DNA of 64,000 bases from Tipula vernalis (Eukaryota; Arthropoda; Insecta; Diptera; Tipulidae). The stretch is from assembly GCA_958295665.1 (NCBI GenBank), contig OY282559.1, forward strand, positions 258,546,245-258,610,244, read 5' to 3'. Numbering within the stretch: the stretch's first letter is position 1; each line of letters begins with the position of its first letter. Shown one piece after another: positions 1-11,890 of the stretch. The notes under the pieces are model-generated. The model ran no database searches. It was not told the origin of the DNA and saw nothing but the letters and a program-made list of their open reading frames with translations. A program made the translations under genes and the position numbers.

Positions 1-2696
1 CCAAAATGAGCATACCTAGTGTATCTACAAATAGTATTAATTTAGTTAAAATATGACGAGAATTACTATTTGTTATTAGATGCGAAATATTCATGATCCT
101 TTGATAAATTTCTGAATTTTGTGTTTCACTGTAATGAAGATTGGCCAGCTCACAGAGATGTCTCTGGGATGTAATTTTGCCAAAATGAGCATACCTAGTG
201 TATCTACAAATAATAATAATTTTGTTAAAATATGACGAGAATTACTATTTGTTATTAGATGCGAAATATTCATGATCCTTTGATAAATTTCTGAATTTAG
301 TGTTTCACTGTAATGAAGATTGGCCAGCTCACAGAGATGTCTCTGGAATGCAACTCTGCCAAAATGAGCATACCTAGTGTATCTACAAATAGAATTAATT
401 TTGTTAAAATATAACGAGAATTACTATTTGTTATTAGATGCGAAATATTCATGACCTTTTGATAAATTTCTGAATTTTGTGTTTCACTATAATGAAGATT
501 GCCCAGCTCACAGAGATGTCTCTGGGATGTAATTCTGGCAAAATGAGCATACTTAGTGTACCTACAAAAAATATTAATTTAGTTAAAATATGACGAGAAT
601 TACTATTTGTTATTGGATGCGAAATATTCATGATCCTTTGATACATTTCTGAATTTAGTGTTTCACTGTAATGAAGATTGGCCAGCTCACAGAGATGTCT
701 CTGGTATGTAATTTTGCCAAAATGAGCATACCTAGTGTATCTATAAATAGTAATAATTTAGTTAAAATATGACGAGAATTACTATTTGTTATTAGATGCG
801 AAATATTCATGATCCTTTGATAAATTTCTGAATTTAGTGTTTCACTGTAATGAAGATTGGCCAGCTCACAGAGACGTCTCTGGGATGTAACTCTGCCAAA
901 ATGAGCATACCTAGTGTATCTACAAATAGAATTAATTTTGTTAAAATATAACGAGAATTACTATTTGTTATTAGATGCGAAATATTCATGACCTTTTGAT
1001 AAATTTCTGAATTTTGTGTTTCACTATAATGAAGATTGCCCAGCTCACAGAGATGTCTCTGGGATGTAATTCTGGCAAAATGAGCATACTTAGTGTACCT
1101 ACAAAAAATATTAATTTAGTTAAAATATGACGAGAATTACTATTTGTTATTGGATGCGAAATATTCATGATCCTTTGATACATTTCTGAATTTAGTGTTT
1201 CACTGTAATGAAGATTGGCCAGCTCACAGAGATGTCTCTGGTATGTAATTTTGCCAAAATGAGCATACCTAGTGTATCTATAAATAGTAATAATTTAGTT
1301 AAAATATGACGAGAATTACTATTTGTTATTAGATGCGAAATATTCATGATCCTTTGATAAATTTCTGAATTTAGTGTTTCACTGTAATGAAGATTGGCCA
1401 GCTCACAGAGATGTCTCTGGAATGCAACTCTGCCAAAATGAGCATACCTAGTGTATCTACAAATAGAATTAATTTTGTTAAAATATAACGAGAATTACTA
1501 TTTGTTATTAGATGCGAAATATTCATGACCTTTTGATAAATTTCTGAATTTTGTGTTTCACTATAATGAAGATTGCCCAGCTCACAGAGATGTCTCTGGG
1601 ATGTAATTCTGGCAAAATGAGCATACTTAGTGTACCTACAAAAAATATTAATTTAGTTAAAATATGACGAGAATTACTATTTGTTATTGGATGCGAAATA
1701 TTCATGATCCTTTGATACATTTCTGAATTTAGTGTTTCACTGTAATGAAGATTGGCCAGCTCACAGAGATGTCTCTGGTATGTAATTTTGCCAAAATGAG
1801 CATACCTAGTGTATCTATAAATAGTAATAATTTAGTTAAAATATGACGAGAATTACTATTTGTTATTAGATGCGAAATATTCATGATCCTTTGATAAATT
1901 TCTGAATTTAGTGTTTCACTGTAATGAAGATTGGCCAGCTCACAGAGACGTCTCTGGGATGTAACTTTGCCAAAATGAGCATACCTAGTGTATCTACAAA
2001 TAGTATTAATTTAGTTAAAATATGACGAGAATTACTATTTGTTATTAGATGCGAAATATTCATGACCTTTTGATAAATTTCTGAATTTTGTGTTTCACTA
2101 TAATGAAGATTGCCCAGCTCACAGAGATGTCTCTGGGATGTAATTCTGGCAAAATGAGCATACTTAGTGTACCTACAAAAAATATTAATTTAGTTAAAAT
2201 ATGACGAGAATTACTATTTGTTATTGGATGCGAAATATTCATGATCCTTTGATACATTTCTGAATTTAGTGTTTCACTGTAATGAAGATTGGCCAGCTCA
2301 CAGAGATGTCTCTGGTATGTAATTTTGCCAAAATGAGCATACCTAGTGTATCTATAAATAGTAATAATTTAGTTAAAATATGACGAGAATTACTATTTGT
2401 TATTAGATGCGAAATATTCATGATCCTTTGATAAATTTCTGAATTTAGTGTTTCACTGTAATGAAGATTGGCCAGCTCACAGAGACGTCTCTGGGATGTA
2501 ACTTTGCCAAAATGAGCATACCTAGTGTATCTACAAATAGTATTAATTTAGTTAAAATATGACGAGAATTACTATTTGTTATTAGATGCGAAATATTCAT
2601 GATCCTTTGATAAATTTCTGAATTTAGTGTTTCACTGTAATGAAGATTGGCCAGCTCACAGAGATGTCTCTGGGATGTAATTTTGCCAAAATGAGC
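1..2696. repeat. Satellite DNA array: 179-bp monomers in a 537-bp higher-order repeat
   Basis: About 15 head-to-tail monomers are present. The phrase CCAAAATGAGCATAC recurs at 1, 180, 359, about 538, 717 and onward, giving a period of 179 bp. Every third monomer is far more alike than its neighbours: the same variant block recurs at 449, 986, 1523 and 2060, exactly 537 bp apart. This is a three-monomer higher-order repeat. Each monomer has a CAGAGATGTCTCTG hairpin, which in some copies becomes the perfect palindrome CAGAGACGTCTCTG. The small minus-strand ORFs here are by-products of the repeat. The array runs off the left edge, so its real length is unknown; it stops abruptly at CCAAAATGAGCC. 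This type of homogenised array is usual for pericentromeric or other heterochromatic satellite, which is inference here. Confidence 0.97.
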
Positions 2697-2840
2697 CACC
2701 ATCACACTATGTGTGGTATACAGACATTTTAAAGGATAGCATCGAAAGGTCGAAACTGGAAATCCTGAATCCAGAAAAAACACGAAATCTTACTTATCTG
2801 ACTTATTTTAATCTTTGAACTTTTTAATTTTGTTAAATCA

Positions 2841-3355
2841 ATTAAAAAAATGGAGGTGTGGCCAACACACGACTTTCTTTTATGAACAGATAATTTTGAG
2901 AACTTTTATTTTTTTTAATTTTTAAATTTTGAAATTTTTTTTTAAATTTTTTATTTTTTATTTTTATTTGTTTTTAATTTTTGGAAACATTTTGTGTTAA
3001 GTAGTTTTTTGTAAACCTTATACTTTTTAAGATATTTGCAAAACAAATTTTCTGGCCCAAGGTAGTGGCCACTTCCGGTTAGCCGATTTGGAATAAAATT
3101 CACTGGGACCTCCCAATTTATCAAAAAAAAATTAAATCTGAAGTTTCAGTTTGATTGGTTAAACCATCTGGGCTGTAGAGAGGACACAGATAAACTGACA
3201 GACTGACAGACTGACAGACAGACAGACAGACACCATTTCGAAACCCACTTTTTCGGACTCAGGGGACCTCAAAACAAATAAATCTCTAAAAATCTCAAGG
3301 TCCAAAATTTTCATGATTACTATACTTTATTTTACTAGAGTAAAAGAAAGTAAAA
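2841..3355 (+). repeat. Dispersed non-coding repeat, copy 1 (GACA-rich, ends AGTAAAAGAAAGTAAAA)
   Basis: This sequence starts ATTAAAAAAATGGAGGTGTG, passes through a T-rich tract, a (GACA)n run and the block AAACCCACTTTTTCGGACTC, and ends CTAGAGTAAAAGAAAGTAAAA-like. A near-identical copy lies at 48312-48847 and a decayed inverted piece at 13193-13375. It carries no ORF. I see no clear terminal inverted repeats or target duplication at this copy. The superfamily is not assigned; a non-autonomous element is the likeliest reading. Confidence 0.85.
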
Positions 3356-4928
3356 CCAAAATTATTTTTTTCTATCACCCTTTACTACTTAGATGATATC
3401 ACAACTCTCTACTTCTCAGTATCTAGTAGTATACTGATAAGTTTTCATAGTCGAAGTAAACAAACGCAAATGGTATAAAAAAAATAAAAAAAAACTTAAT
3501 CACAATAACCCATTTCAAATCGAAAAAATTTAACCAAATTATCTAAATTCCATAATTTATTATTAATTATTATTATTACTCCATAATTTATTATTAATTA
3601 ATTATTATTATTATTTATTATTACTTAGTATTTTTTCTACCACTTAGAAAAAAAGCACGAAGAAGTTTTTTATTGGTCAACCAAAGCAAGGAAAAAGTTT
3701 TTTTGCAAAGCGCAAGCACGTAATGTGCACGTAATAAGAAGACAGAATGGTGGCCATTCGCATGATCCAATGGCTACGAAAAAGACATATAAATAATCAA
3801 ATTGGAATTAAAATCAATGGCATCGACATCAACGTTACCACCATCTAACATCATTGTCACCGCCCAATGTGATCGAATCAAACCGAATTTTCGAGTATTC
3901 TTACAACTACGGTCATACAAAAAGAAATTATTAGGTGTTCGAAAAAAAAAATCGAAAGTCGAGAACCGAATTTTGTAGATTAAGTTAAGTTCTTAAAATT
4001 GTAAGTACAACTAAATTATAGCTATTGTGGACATTTAAAGAAGTCCCTAATTTTACCAGTCAATTATGTTCCTTGCACGGTAAAATTGAAAACGAAATTG
4101 TGCCACTAGTATACTGTTTGATGACAAATAAAACACTTGCTTTTGACGTTATTTGACCTTATCAAGGAAAATCTTCGAAGAAATCAAAACAGAGTGAAAG
4201 CGTGGCACAGACGGTTTGATGTGTAAGCGGGTAAGTACCACATTGGATTACACAGATTAATCGGAATCCTAGCGAATGAGCAGAAGCTGGTAGAAATGAA
4301 AATTGAACTACTTTTAGCAGGCTAGATCTAGAACGTGGAAAAACCAGGGACCGAAAAAAAGATTTAAAAAATTATCCTTGAGAAAGACAATCGTTCAATT
4401 GTTGACTATTCAAAAGGAATATCAACATAAAATTGTAATTTATATCAAAACTAAATTTTTTTTTTGAGATACCATCATATTCCCCAAAAAAAAATCGCAA
4501 AAAATTACCAAAAAAATTCTAAATAAAGGGCCCCATTACAAAGGCACATTAAATTTTTATTAGCTTCAGTATGAAAACGGTTAAGTGACATATTCCCGAT
4601 TTGTGTGTATACATCTTTAAATCAAGGGAAAATTGCACCAATTGTGCAACAACTAGATTTTAGAATTTTCAAAGGCTTATACCCTGCAGAGTTTGTAACT
4701 TCGGGATTTAATATAACAAACCCTCGCTTGGACGATTTTATGTAATTCTAACGTTCATAGCAAATTCGTATTTTTGAAAATTTTGTTTTTTTTAAATAAT
4801 TATTCACTGTTTTAATAGAGAATTCCCCAAAACCGATAAGTATTGGGCCCTTTGCGCGAGGATGACAGGAAAACGCCAGAAAATTTTTAAAAATGTTTAC
4901 AATTCTAATAATATTTACACAATCAAGT
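3356..4928. other. Unannotated AT-rich stretch with a TTA/ATT microsatellite
   Basis: No gene is recognised. There is a (TTA)n/(ATTA)n simple-repeat tract at about 3555-3632. Short ORFs here show no familiar motif and no splice pattern I can defend. Confidence 0.5.
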
Positions 4929-4980
4929 CGATTATAGAATCCGCGGGAGCGAATCAATCGCGGATCTAAACCTGCATATA
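4929..4980 (+). repeat. Left arm of an inverted repeat bracketing the gypsy insertion
   Basis: The segment beginning CGATTATAGAATCC and running through GCGAATCAATCGCGGATC is matched in reverse complement at 11841-11890, with one mismatch over the best 38 bases and weaker similarity a little further out. The LTR retrotransposon (with its 4-bp TSD) sits between the arms, so before insertion they were only about 0.2 kb apart. It may be the remains of a hairpin or MITE that was the insertion target. Confidence 0.75.
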
Positions 4981-5150
4981 AAAAAATAGGAAACAATTGC
5001 TACAAATCAAAGTATCCGGGAAAACTTCTATTGATTTACATACAATTTGGATTTTTTGATTCACCGTACAAACGCGATTGTTTTGCAGGGTTTCTAAAAC
5101 AATTTCTTTTTAACGATTTGTAAAAAAACCAAAAGGTATTTCAATGAAAC

Positions 5151-5774
5151 TGTAGCGGCTCACTCATTCAATTTATTTAAATTAATTATTTACTTATATA
5201 AATTGGCATTAGCTCACCACGACAATATAGGGTTAGCGCACAAAATATCTTTTGTGTTGCGTACTGTCATCTAGCGAAAATAGATGGACAATAGAAAATA
5301 TAATTGATCACTAAATTATATTTTTCTGTTTTTACACCATCTCGCTTTCAATAGCTTTCTCAATTCGAATTCGATTTCGAATTGATATTTTCTGTGTTAC
5401 TCCATCTCTCTTTTAGTACAACAATCAAACTTGGCATGCGATTCGTCTCGTGTGTCAACACCAAAAGAAAAAGAAACTAATACGACGAAACAAAAAATAC
5501 TTTTTGGTGTTCGGATATATAAATTTTGTTTGATAAAAAAAACACTTACTTCTGTGACTTTTTCACGAATCCGACATTTTCGGGAAATAAAAATTAATTG
5601 ATAAATTTATTTAAATAAAAAAAATAAAATTCGCGTTTGATTTTGAATTAGTGCGGTGGTAAAATATATAGTATTTAAAATATAAAATTTGTATAATTTG
5701 GATAGTGTCGAAATACAAAGGAATATTGTTTGGCATACATTACCGTGTTTTCAATTACAGTTCGGTTTATTACA
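5151..5774 (+). repeat. 5' LTR of the CsRn1-type element
   Basis: It starts TGTAGCGGCTCACTC and ends TTTATTACA, so it has TG...CA ends. It is 624 bp long, the same as the 3' LTR at 11180-11803, and I see no difference between them. A TATAAATT-like box at about 5518 lies in the second half and could be the core promoter; the AATAAA runs near 5615-5630 could serve 3'-end formation. Those regulatory roles are inferred from position only. Confidence 0.96.
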
Positions 5775-5776
5775 AT

Positions 5777-5791
5777 TGGTGACCCCGACGT
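5777..5791 (+). promoter_or_regulatory. Primer-binding site for minus-strand synthesis (tRNA-Trp type)
   Basis: TGGTGACCCCGACGT lies two bases after the 5' LTR. It is complementary to the 3' end of eukaryotic tRNA-Trp (acceptor stem plus CCA). Use of tRNA-Trp is characteristic of CsRn1-lineage elements. The tRNA match is recalled knowledge and was not searched. Confidence 0.85.
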
Positions 5792-7126
5792 CCTTTTTAG
5801 GGAATAAAATTTCAATAAGTGATTATTAGGAAACCTGGCACAATTCAAAAGTGCCAGGTACAAAGGTACGTAACCTAATTACTGTTTAAAAATTGAAAAA
5901 TTTATCGGGTTATAAAAACCCAAAAATCAATTAGAACAAAAATTTAATAAAGTTTCTCTTCAATTTTATTTTTTTTTTTGCTCCGACCGTATATATACAC
6001 GCCGAGTCACGTATGTACATACGGAAATTTATGTACACATATAAATTGGAAAATTCCGAAGAATTACAGTGCGCCTAAACAAAATCGCACCACGAGCATA
6101 TAATTAAAATAAACATTGAATTAATTGTACATCTACAAACGCCTACACATATGATACCACCTTTATACAAAATATAGTATACATATTCTACATACTCGTA
6201 TACAACGCCAATGAAATCAATTACAACGGAATAACAATAGTATACAGAAAAACAAAAACGGAACGAACGGGTACACACAATAAAGTGGAACTCTGTACAC
6301 ACAGCCAATAAACAACGGGAGTTTGGAGAACAGGAAATACAACAACATCAGCAGCAGCAACAACAAAAAATTACTTCAGCTAAGTGTTCAAAATTTTTTT
6401 TATTATTCTTTTGAAAATAAATTACAATACATATTTGTTTTCAATTAATACTTAATAGATTTAAATTTTTTTTTGTTATTCGAAAACAAACAATTATAAT
6501 TTTCATTTTTTTTGTTACACTCTAATTAAAAAATCTTGTAACACACTTAGTTTAAAATTGTAACACATATTAATGTAAATATTTTACCACTCTGCTCGGG
6601 TACAGAATATCGATTTAAAGTTTTATTTTACATATTTCAAAAAAAAAAAAAAAAAAAATTGTTCTTCGTATAATCCGTAATACAGGTGTTTTGGTTTCGT
6701 CATTAGTAACGCCTATCACACATATTAAATGAAATATTTTTCATTATAGATTAATTAATATATTTTTATTTTTTTTTCTCATATTTAATACATTTCAACG
6801 AGCCCCCCCAATACGCTGTGACACGCTCGTCTCGTAATTCGGGGGTATCTCGTCGGCCAATACGTGCCACCTTTATTTTTGTCAAACAAGGTATCCATTC
6901 CTCTATCTATTTGTTTTCTTTATATAATTTTTCCCAGAGTGTTCTTTGAAATTATCTTTCTATTTCTTTATTTTCATTTCATATTGATTGAAAATTTAAA
7001 GATTTGATGGTCGGTCGAAAAAATATATGGTGTATTTCATACCTATTGTAAACATTTTAGTGTTTTTGATCTCATTACTCGCCAGAAACAAACATTCTTT
7101 AAGAGAATTAAACTAACATTTCTAAA
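5792..7126 (+). other. Untranslated leader of the CsRn1-type element
   Basis: This 1.3-kb region lies between the primer-binding site and gag. It is AT-rich, with a CAG/CAA-rich patch near 6346-6370 and an A-run at about 6640-6658. No convincing coding potential on either strand. It would be expected to hold RNA packaging signals, but none can be pointed to. Confidence 0.8.
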
Positions 7127-8062
7127 ATGGTCAATGGCGAAGAAAAGAAAACTGAGATCAATCCACCACAACCCCAACAGATGGAGACGGGGGAGCAAGC
7201 ACCCTTGGAGGTATCAGCCGCAAACAATTTAGTAAAATTACAGCCATTTTGGCCTCAAAAGGCACACAATTGGTTTTTGCTGGCTGAAATTCAGTTTGAC
7301 CTTCAAGGTGTAAAATCCGAGAAAGCCAAATATTTACATACTCTGTCATCATTAGCACCAGAGACTTGTGATATAATCTCAGACTTCTTGTCAAATCCCC
7401 CACATACAGAACAGTATTTTCATTTAAAAAAAACTTTGTTGGACCGATTAGCGCCTTCATCTGAGAGGCAACTGGAAGCTCTCATTACGGGCCAGGATAT
7501 TGGTGACCGTAGACCTTCTGACGCGCTACGTCACATTCGTACTCTGGCGGGCAGGAATTTCAATGAGCAAACGATAAAATCACTCTGGATCAGACAAATG
7601 CCAGAGATTATCAAAATTGCGTTAATTGCCCAGCCAGATTCAATAGCCATTGACGCACTGGCTAAAACGGCTGACCGCATGTACGAGGTGATCAACATCG
7701 GCCAACAACAACCCGGAATGTCACAAATAAATCAAAGGCAATCCCGTCCCACTGTGCGCTGTGACCTGGTCCCATCGACCAGTCAGAATTCTGGCTCGTT
7801 CGAAAACCGATTGGCTCGGCTTGAACAAAAACTAGATAATTTATTTCGTGATAAATCAAGGGGACAGCGAGAATCATCTCGCTCACGGTCCAGATCCCGC
7901 AACTCCGCCAATTACTCGCGCCGACACGGCAGATGCTGGTACCATACCAAGTTCGGTCCAGCCGCGAAAAAATGTGTACCGCCATGCAATTTCAATACGT
8001 TACAACCATCGACGTCACAAATCAATAAAATTGATGGCAACAATGGCGATTCAAAAAACTAA
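7127..8062 (+). CDS. gag: Gag polyprotein of the CsRn1-type element
   Basis: This 311-residue structural protein would form the retrotransposon particle and bind its RNA. The first ATG sits in an AAAATGG context. The N-terminal two thirds is the capsid-like region of insect gypsy elements of this group (WFLLAEIQF near the start, then [18 protein letters not shown]). A serine/arginine-rich stretch at about residues 248-266 leads to the finger [18 protein letters not shown] at residues 270-287. This is C-X2-H-X9-C-X3-C, not the usual CCHC knuckle, and it is the signature Gag motif of the CsRn1 lineage. The stop codon falls directly after a slippery heptamer, and the last 28 bases overlap the open pol frame, so Pol is made as a Gag-Pol fusion. 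No damage seen. Confidence 0.93.
   Translation: MVNGEEKKTEINPPQPQQMETGEQAPLEVSAANNLVKLQPFWPQKAHNWFLLAEIQFDLQGVKSEKAKYLHTLSSLAPETCDIISDFLSNPPHTEQYFHLKKTLLDRLAPSSERQLEALITGQDIGDRRPSDALRHIRTLAGRNFNEQTIKSLWIRQMPEIIKIALIAQPDSIAIDALAKTADRMYEVINIGQQQPGMSQINQRQSRPTVRCDLVPSTSQNSGSFENRLARLEQKLDNLFRDKSRGQRESSRSRSRSRNSANYSRRHGRCWYHTKFGPAAKKCVPPCNFNTLQPSTSQINKIDGNNGDSKN
8053..8059 (+). promoter_or_regulatory. Programmed -1 ribosomal frameshift site (A AAA AAC)
   Basis: In the gag frame the codons read TCA AAA AAC TAA, so the heptamer A-AAA-AAC has exactly the X-XXY-YYZ phase needed for a -1 slip, and the gag stop is the next codon. Upstream the pol frame is closed by a TGA at about 8032-8034 and stays open from there through 11151. 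A downstream stimulatory structure is not obvious; the next bases (CACAGGGGCGGGAACCC) are GC-rich for this region. Confidence 0.85.
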
Positions 8063-11000
8063 TACAACACAGGGGCGGGAACCCAATAACAAGTAATCCA
8101 CACTCAGCTCGGTTATTCGCATTCGACCGAATAAACCGAATTACCTACTTAGTCGACACTGGCGCTGACCTTTCGGTTATTCCAGTTTATAATTACAAAA
8201 GTGAATTTAACATACTCAAACGCAATACTAATCTAGTTCTGTCGGCCGCCAATGGCACTAACATCCATACTTACGGCACAAAGTTGCTTCAGTTGGATTT
8301 GGGACTAAAACGAACCTTCACGCATGCTTTCATTTTAGCTGCTGTGAATCGTCCTATCATTGGCGCCGATTTCTTGTGTAAATTTGGACTTTTGGTAGAT
8401 TTAAAGAATAAACGGCTGATTGATTCAGCGACAAAGCTGTCAATCAATGCCAACATGGTTCACGTCGACACACCGACTCCGATCCATTATTCTATCACCA
8501 ACGGCTATGGCACTCTGCTTAAAAAGTTTCCTCAACTTACAGCAGAGCCAAATTATAAATTGCCAGTCCGACACAATGTGGTCCATCACATTGTTACAGC
8601 AGGACATCTGCCTGTATCAAGACCAAGAAGACTAGATCAAGTCCGCCATAAAGCCGCATTTACGGAATTTCAGCATATGGTGGAATTAGGGATTTGCAGG
8701 CCGTCTGCATCTCCTGTCGCTTGTCCATTACACATGGTTAAGAAAAAAGATTTCGATTGGAGACCATGTGGGGATTATAGACAGTTAAACACTGTGACTA
8801 TACCGGATCGTTATCCGATTCCCCACATTCAAAATTTCTCTATGCACTTGCATGGATGTACAATTTTTTCGAAAATCGATCTCGTCAGAGCTTATCATTT
8901 GATTCCCGTTTCACCTGAAGATGTTTTTAAAACGGCAATAACAACTCCTTTTGGCCTGTTCGAATTTACTCGAATGCCGTTTGGATTACGTAATGCCGCT
9001 CAAACGTTTCAGCGATTTATGAACGAAGTTGTTCGAAACTTAGACTTTGTTTTCGTCTACATTGACGATATTCTTGTGGCATCGCAAAGTGAGGAACATC
9101 ACAAACTCCACCTGGAACAACTTTTCCACAGGTTAACTGAGTTTGATGTTCATATCAACAGTTCTAAATGCGTCTTTGGCGTATCAACTCTTGATTTCCT
9201 TAGTCACAAAATAACCCCTAATGGTATTTTGCCGTCTGAAAAACGAATTAATGCCATTAGGGAGTTCCCAGCTCCAACCTCAATCAAGCACATTCAGCGG
9301 TTTATCGGTATGGTAAATTACTACCACCGATTTATACCAAAACTTGCTGAAATTCTCGCACCAGTTCACAGTCACCTGGCCGTACTTCTACGTAAGCCCA
9401 AAACATCTAAGAATTTCTCTTGGACCGACGAATGTCAACAAGCATTCACGTCACTTAAGACTGAACTTGCGAAAACAACACTGCTTGCTCATCCACTGAG
9501 CGATTCAAAACTAAGTTTAACTACTGATGCATCTAACACTGCTGTAGGGGCAGTACTGCAACAGTATAATAAGGAGTGTTGGGAACCATTAGGATTTTTC
9601 TCAAGGAAGCTTTCGGATGCTGAAAAGAAATATTCTGCATTCGACCGGGAATTACTCGCAATATATCTGGCAGTTAAACACTTCAGATATTTTGTCGAGG
9701 GTCGGGACTTCACCATTTTTACTGACCATAAACCTCTGACTAGAGCAATTCAGTCTAAAACTGAACGTAATCCGAGGCAAGCTCGCCACTTGGATTATAT
9801 TAGTCAATTTACCACGGACATTCAGCATGTTCACGGACATGACAATGTTGTTGCAGATACACTCTCTCGCACAACAGACAATGAAACGGCCGCAGTCGAG
9901 ACACAATTCGACTTAAACAAAATCGCAATTGCTCAAAAAGCTGACCTAGAACTTCAGAATTTATTTTCTGGTTCCGAATGTCACTCCGGTTCATCAATGA
10001 AACTGGCGCTTTTCCAATTGCCTGGCCTCGACATTATCTGCGAAACATCAACTGGGTACAATCGCCCATTCATCGTACAATCACTGCGTCGAACCATCTT
10101 CGATACTTTACATAACATTTCGCATCCTGGTGTCCGTGCTACTCGTAAATTGATTATTGCTCGATATTTTTGGCCTAGTATGAACAAGGACGTAAGCCAT
10201 TGGGCTCAGTCATGTTTATCCTGCCAACGTGCCAAAGTCCAACGGCATACCAAATCATCACATGGACAATTCCAAATACCATCAGGTCGTTTTGAACATA
10301 TCCATATAGATATAGTAGGACCACTTCCTCCATCTAATGGATATACTTACCTGCTAACCTGTGTCGATCGATTTACTCGATGGCCCGAAGCCTATTGCAT
10401 GACCAATATGTCAGCTGCAACCATTGCCTTGACTTTTGTCAACAATTACGTTTCACGATTCGGCGTGCCCCTTAATATCACTACTGATCAAGGAACGCAG
10501 TTTGAGTCAAAGCTTTTCAGCGAGTTAACAAAACTCCTTGGCTCACATCGGATTCGTACAACGGCTTATCATCCTCAAGCTAACGGCATGGTCGAACGCT
10601 TCCACCGGCAACTCAAAGCTGCGTTAATGGCCAGAGGAAACACAATCAATTGGAGTTCGGAAATACCCATCGTGCTACTGGGAATCCGAGCAACCGTGAA
10701 AGAAGATCTGAAGTGCTCACCAGCTGAAATGGTTTATGGACAAACCATCAAGCTACCCTGTGAGTTCTTCGTTGAAAATCCTCTCTCACCTTTACCAACT
10801 AGCGACACAGTCATCGATCAACTCCGTGACACAATGCAAAACCTTATCCCAAAATCAACTCGGCAAGCCAAACAAGATGACGTTTTTGTTCCCAAGTCAC
10901 TTGCAAACTGTGATTTTGTGTTCGTAAGAACCGACAAGGTTCGCACAGGCTTATCTCCTCCTTATGAAGGGCCGTTTAAAGTTATTCGACGCCTTCGGAA

Positions 11001-11151
11001 GCAATTCACCGTGTCAATTAATGGAAAAAACCAAACAATTTCAATTGACCGGCTCAAACCGGCTTACGGCATACTATGTTTCACTGATGTGAAATCAGTT
11101 CCTCGACAACATAAATCAGTTCGTTTTCAGCCTAACACTGAACTTCCTTAA
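8059..11151 (+). CDS. pol: Pol polyprotein (protease, reverse transcriptase, RNase H, integrase)
   Basis: About 1030 residues are read in the -1 frame after the slip. The aspartic protease active site [12 protein letters not shown] is encoded at 8149-8184. Reverse transcriptase has [23 protein letters not shown] and the catalytic YIDD at 9058-9069. RNase H begins near [14 protein letters not shown], with [18 protein letters not shown] and TDHKPL. Integrase has the HHCC finger (HNISHPGV...CLSCQRAK), then catalytic D at 10309, D at 10486 and E at 10594, a DD35E triad. It ends with a GPF-containing C-terminal module ([12 protein letters not shown]). No env follows; the stop lies 28 bases before the 3' LTR. 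Every catalytic residue I can check is present. Confidence 0.95.
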   Translation, partial: LIQHRGGNPITSNPHSARLFAFDRINRITYLVDTGADLSVIPVYNYKSEFNILKRNTNLVLSAANGTNIHTYGTKLLQLDLGLKRTFTHAFILAAVNRPIIGADFLCKFGLLVDLKNKRLIDSATKLSINANMVHVDTPTPIHYSITNGYGTLLKKFPQLTAEPNYKLPVRHNVVHHIVTAGHLPVSRPRRLDQVRHKAAFTEFQHMVELGICRPSASPVACPLHMVKKKDFDWRPCGDYRQLNTVTIPDRYPIPHIQNFSMHLHGCTIFSKIDLVRAYHLIPVSPEDVFKTAITTPFGLFEFTRMPFGLRNAAQTFQRFMNEVVRNLDFVFVYIDDILVASQSEEHHKLHLEQLFHRLTEFDVHINSSKCVFGVSTLDFLSHKITPNGILPSEKRINAIREFPAPTSIKHIQRFIGMVNYYHRFIPKLAEILAPVHSHLAVLLRKPKTSKNFSWTDECQQAFTSLKTELAKTTLLAHPLSDSKLSLTTDASNTAVGAVLQQYNKECWEPLGFFSRKLSDAEKKYSAFDRELLAIYLAVKHFRYFVEGRDFTIFTDHKPLTRAIQSKTERNPRQARHLDYISQFTTDIQHVHGHDNVVADTLSRTTDNETAAVETQFDLNKIAIAQKADLELQNLFSGSECHSGSSMKLALFQLPGLDIICETSTGYNRPFIVQSLRRTIFDTLHNISHPGVRATRKLIIARYFWPSMNKDVSHWAQSCLSCQRAKVQRHTKSSHGQFQIPSGRFEHIHIDIVGPLPPSNGYTYLLTCVDRFTRWPEAYCMTNMSAATIALTFVNNYVSRFGVPLNITTDQGTQFESKLFSELTKLLGSHRIRTTAYHPQANGMVERFHRQLKAALMARGNTINWSSEIPIVLLGIRATVKEDLKCSPAEMVYGQTIKLPCEFFVENPLSPLPTSDTVIDQLRDTMQNLIPKSTRQAKQDDVFVPKSLANCDFVFVRTDKVRTGLSPPYEGPFKVIRRLRKQFTVSINGKNQTISIDRLKPAYGILCFTDVKSVPRQHKSVRFQPNTELP

Positions 11152-11167
11152 GGAATGGGACTCACTT

Positions 11168-11179
11168 GCGGGGGAGTCC
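11168..11179 (+). promoter_or_regulatory. Polypurine tract region before the 3' LTR
   Basis: TGCGGGGGAGTC ends immediately before the TG of the 3' LTR. The G-rich core at 11169-11176 is in the right place and composition to prime plus-strand DNA synthesis. Confidence 0.8.
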
Positions 11180-11803
11180 TGTAGCGGCTCACTCATTCAA
11201 TTTATTTAAATTAATTATTTACTTATATAAATTGGCATTAGCTCACCACGACAATATAGGGTTAGCGCACAAAATATCTTTTGTGTTGCGTACTGTCATC
11301 TAGCGAAAATAGATGGACAATAGAAAATATAATTGATCACTAAATTATATTTTTCTGTTTTTACACCATCTCGCTTTCAATAGCTTTCTCAATTCGAATT
11401 CGATTTCGAATTGATATTTTCTGTGTTACTCCATCTCTCTTTTAGTACAACAATCAAACTTGGCATGCGATTCGTCTCGTGTGTCAACACCAAAAGAAAA
11501 AGAAACTAATACGACGAAACAAAAAATACTTTTTGGTGTTCGGATATATAAATTTTGTTTGATAAAAAAAACACTTACTTCTGTGACTTTTTCACGAATC
11601 CGACATTTTCGGGAAATAAAAATTAATTGATAAATTTATTTAAATAAAAAAAATAAAATTCGCGTTTGATTTTGAATTAGTGCGGTGGTAAAATATATAG
11701 TATTTAAAATATAAAATTTGTATAATTTGGATAGTGTCGAAATACAAAGGAATATTGTTTGGCATACATTACCGTGTTTTCAATTACAGTTCGGTTTATT
11801 ACA
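11180..11803 (+). repeat. 3' LTR of the CsRn1-type element
   Basis: Direct repeat of the 5' LTR, same length (624 bp) and, by eye, the same sequence throughout. It is followed by AAAC, the second copy of the 4-bp target-site duplication. Confidence 0.96.
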
Positions 11804-11840
11804 AAACTATGATATAAAATTTTTGTTTCCCTTTGTTTTA

Positions 11841-11890
11841 TATGTAGTTTTCGATCCGCGATTGATTCGCTCCCGAGGATTCTATAATCG
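11841..11890 (-). repeat. Right arm of the inverted repeat bracketing the gypsy insertion
   Basis: Reverse complement of 4929-4980 (see that entry). It begins about 37 bases after the 3' LTR. Confidence 0.75.

Larger units (their letters stand above)
5151..11803 (+). mobile_element. Complete Ty3/gypsy LTR retrotransposon, CsRn1 type, apparently intact
   Basis: Two 624-bp LTRs flank gag and pol in the normal order. They appear identical base for base by eye. The 4-bp sequence AAAC is duplicated at 5147-5150 and 11804-11807, as expected for this integrase group. The primer-binding site matches the 3' end of tRNA-Trp and Gag has a C-H-C-C finger. Both are published hallmarks of the CsRn1 lineage, first described in Clonorchis and also found in insects. 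Domain order in Pol is protease, reverse transcriptase, RNase H, integrase, with no env. No stop or frameshift is seen apart from the programmed gag/pol -1 shift. Identical LTRs imply a recent insertion, and the copy may still be able to move. Confidence 0.95.

Noticed and set aside
91..2783. Series of identical 65-residue minus-strand ORFs
   Set aside because: They repeat exactly with the 537-bp satellite period; they are open only because the monomer happens to lack stops in that frame.
4141..4330. Possible mariner N-terminal fragment (FEEINQNRVKAWHRRF)
   Set aside because: Only a faint resemblance over 16 residues, without a second motif.
7158..7985. Minus-strand ORFs over gag
   Set aside because: Shadows of the gag reading frame; no motif and no independent support.
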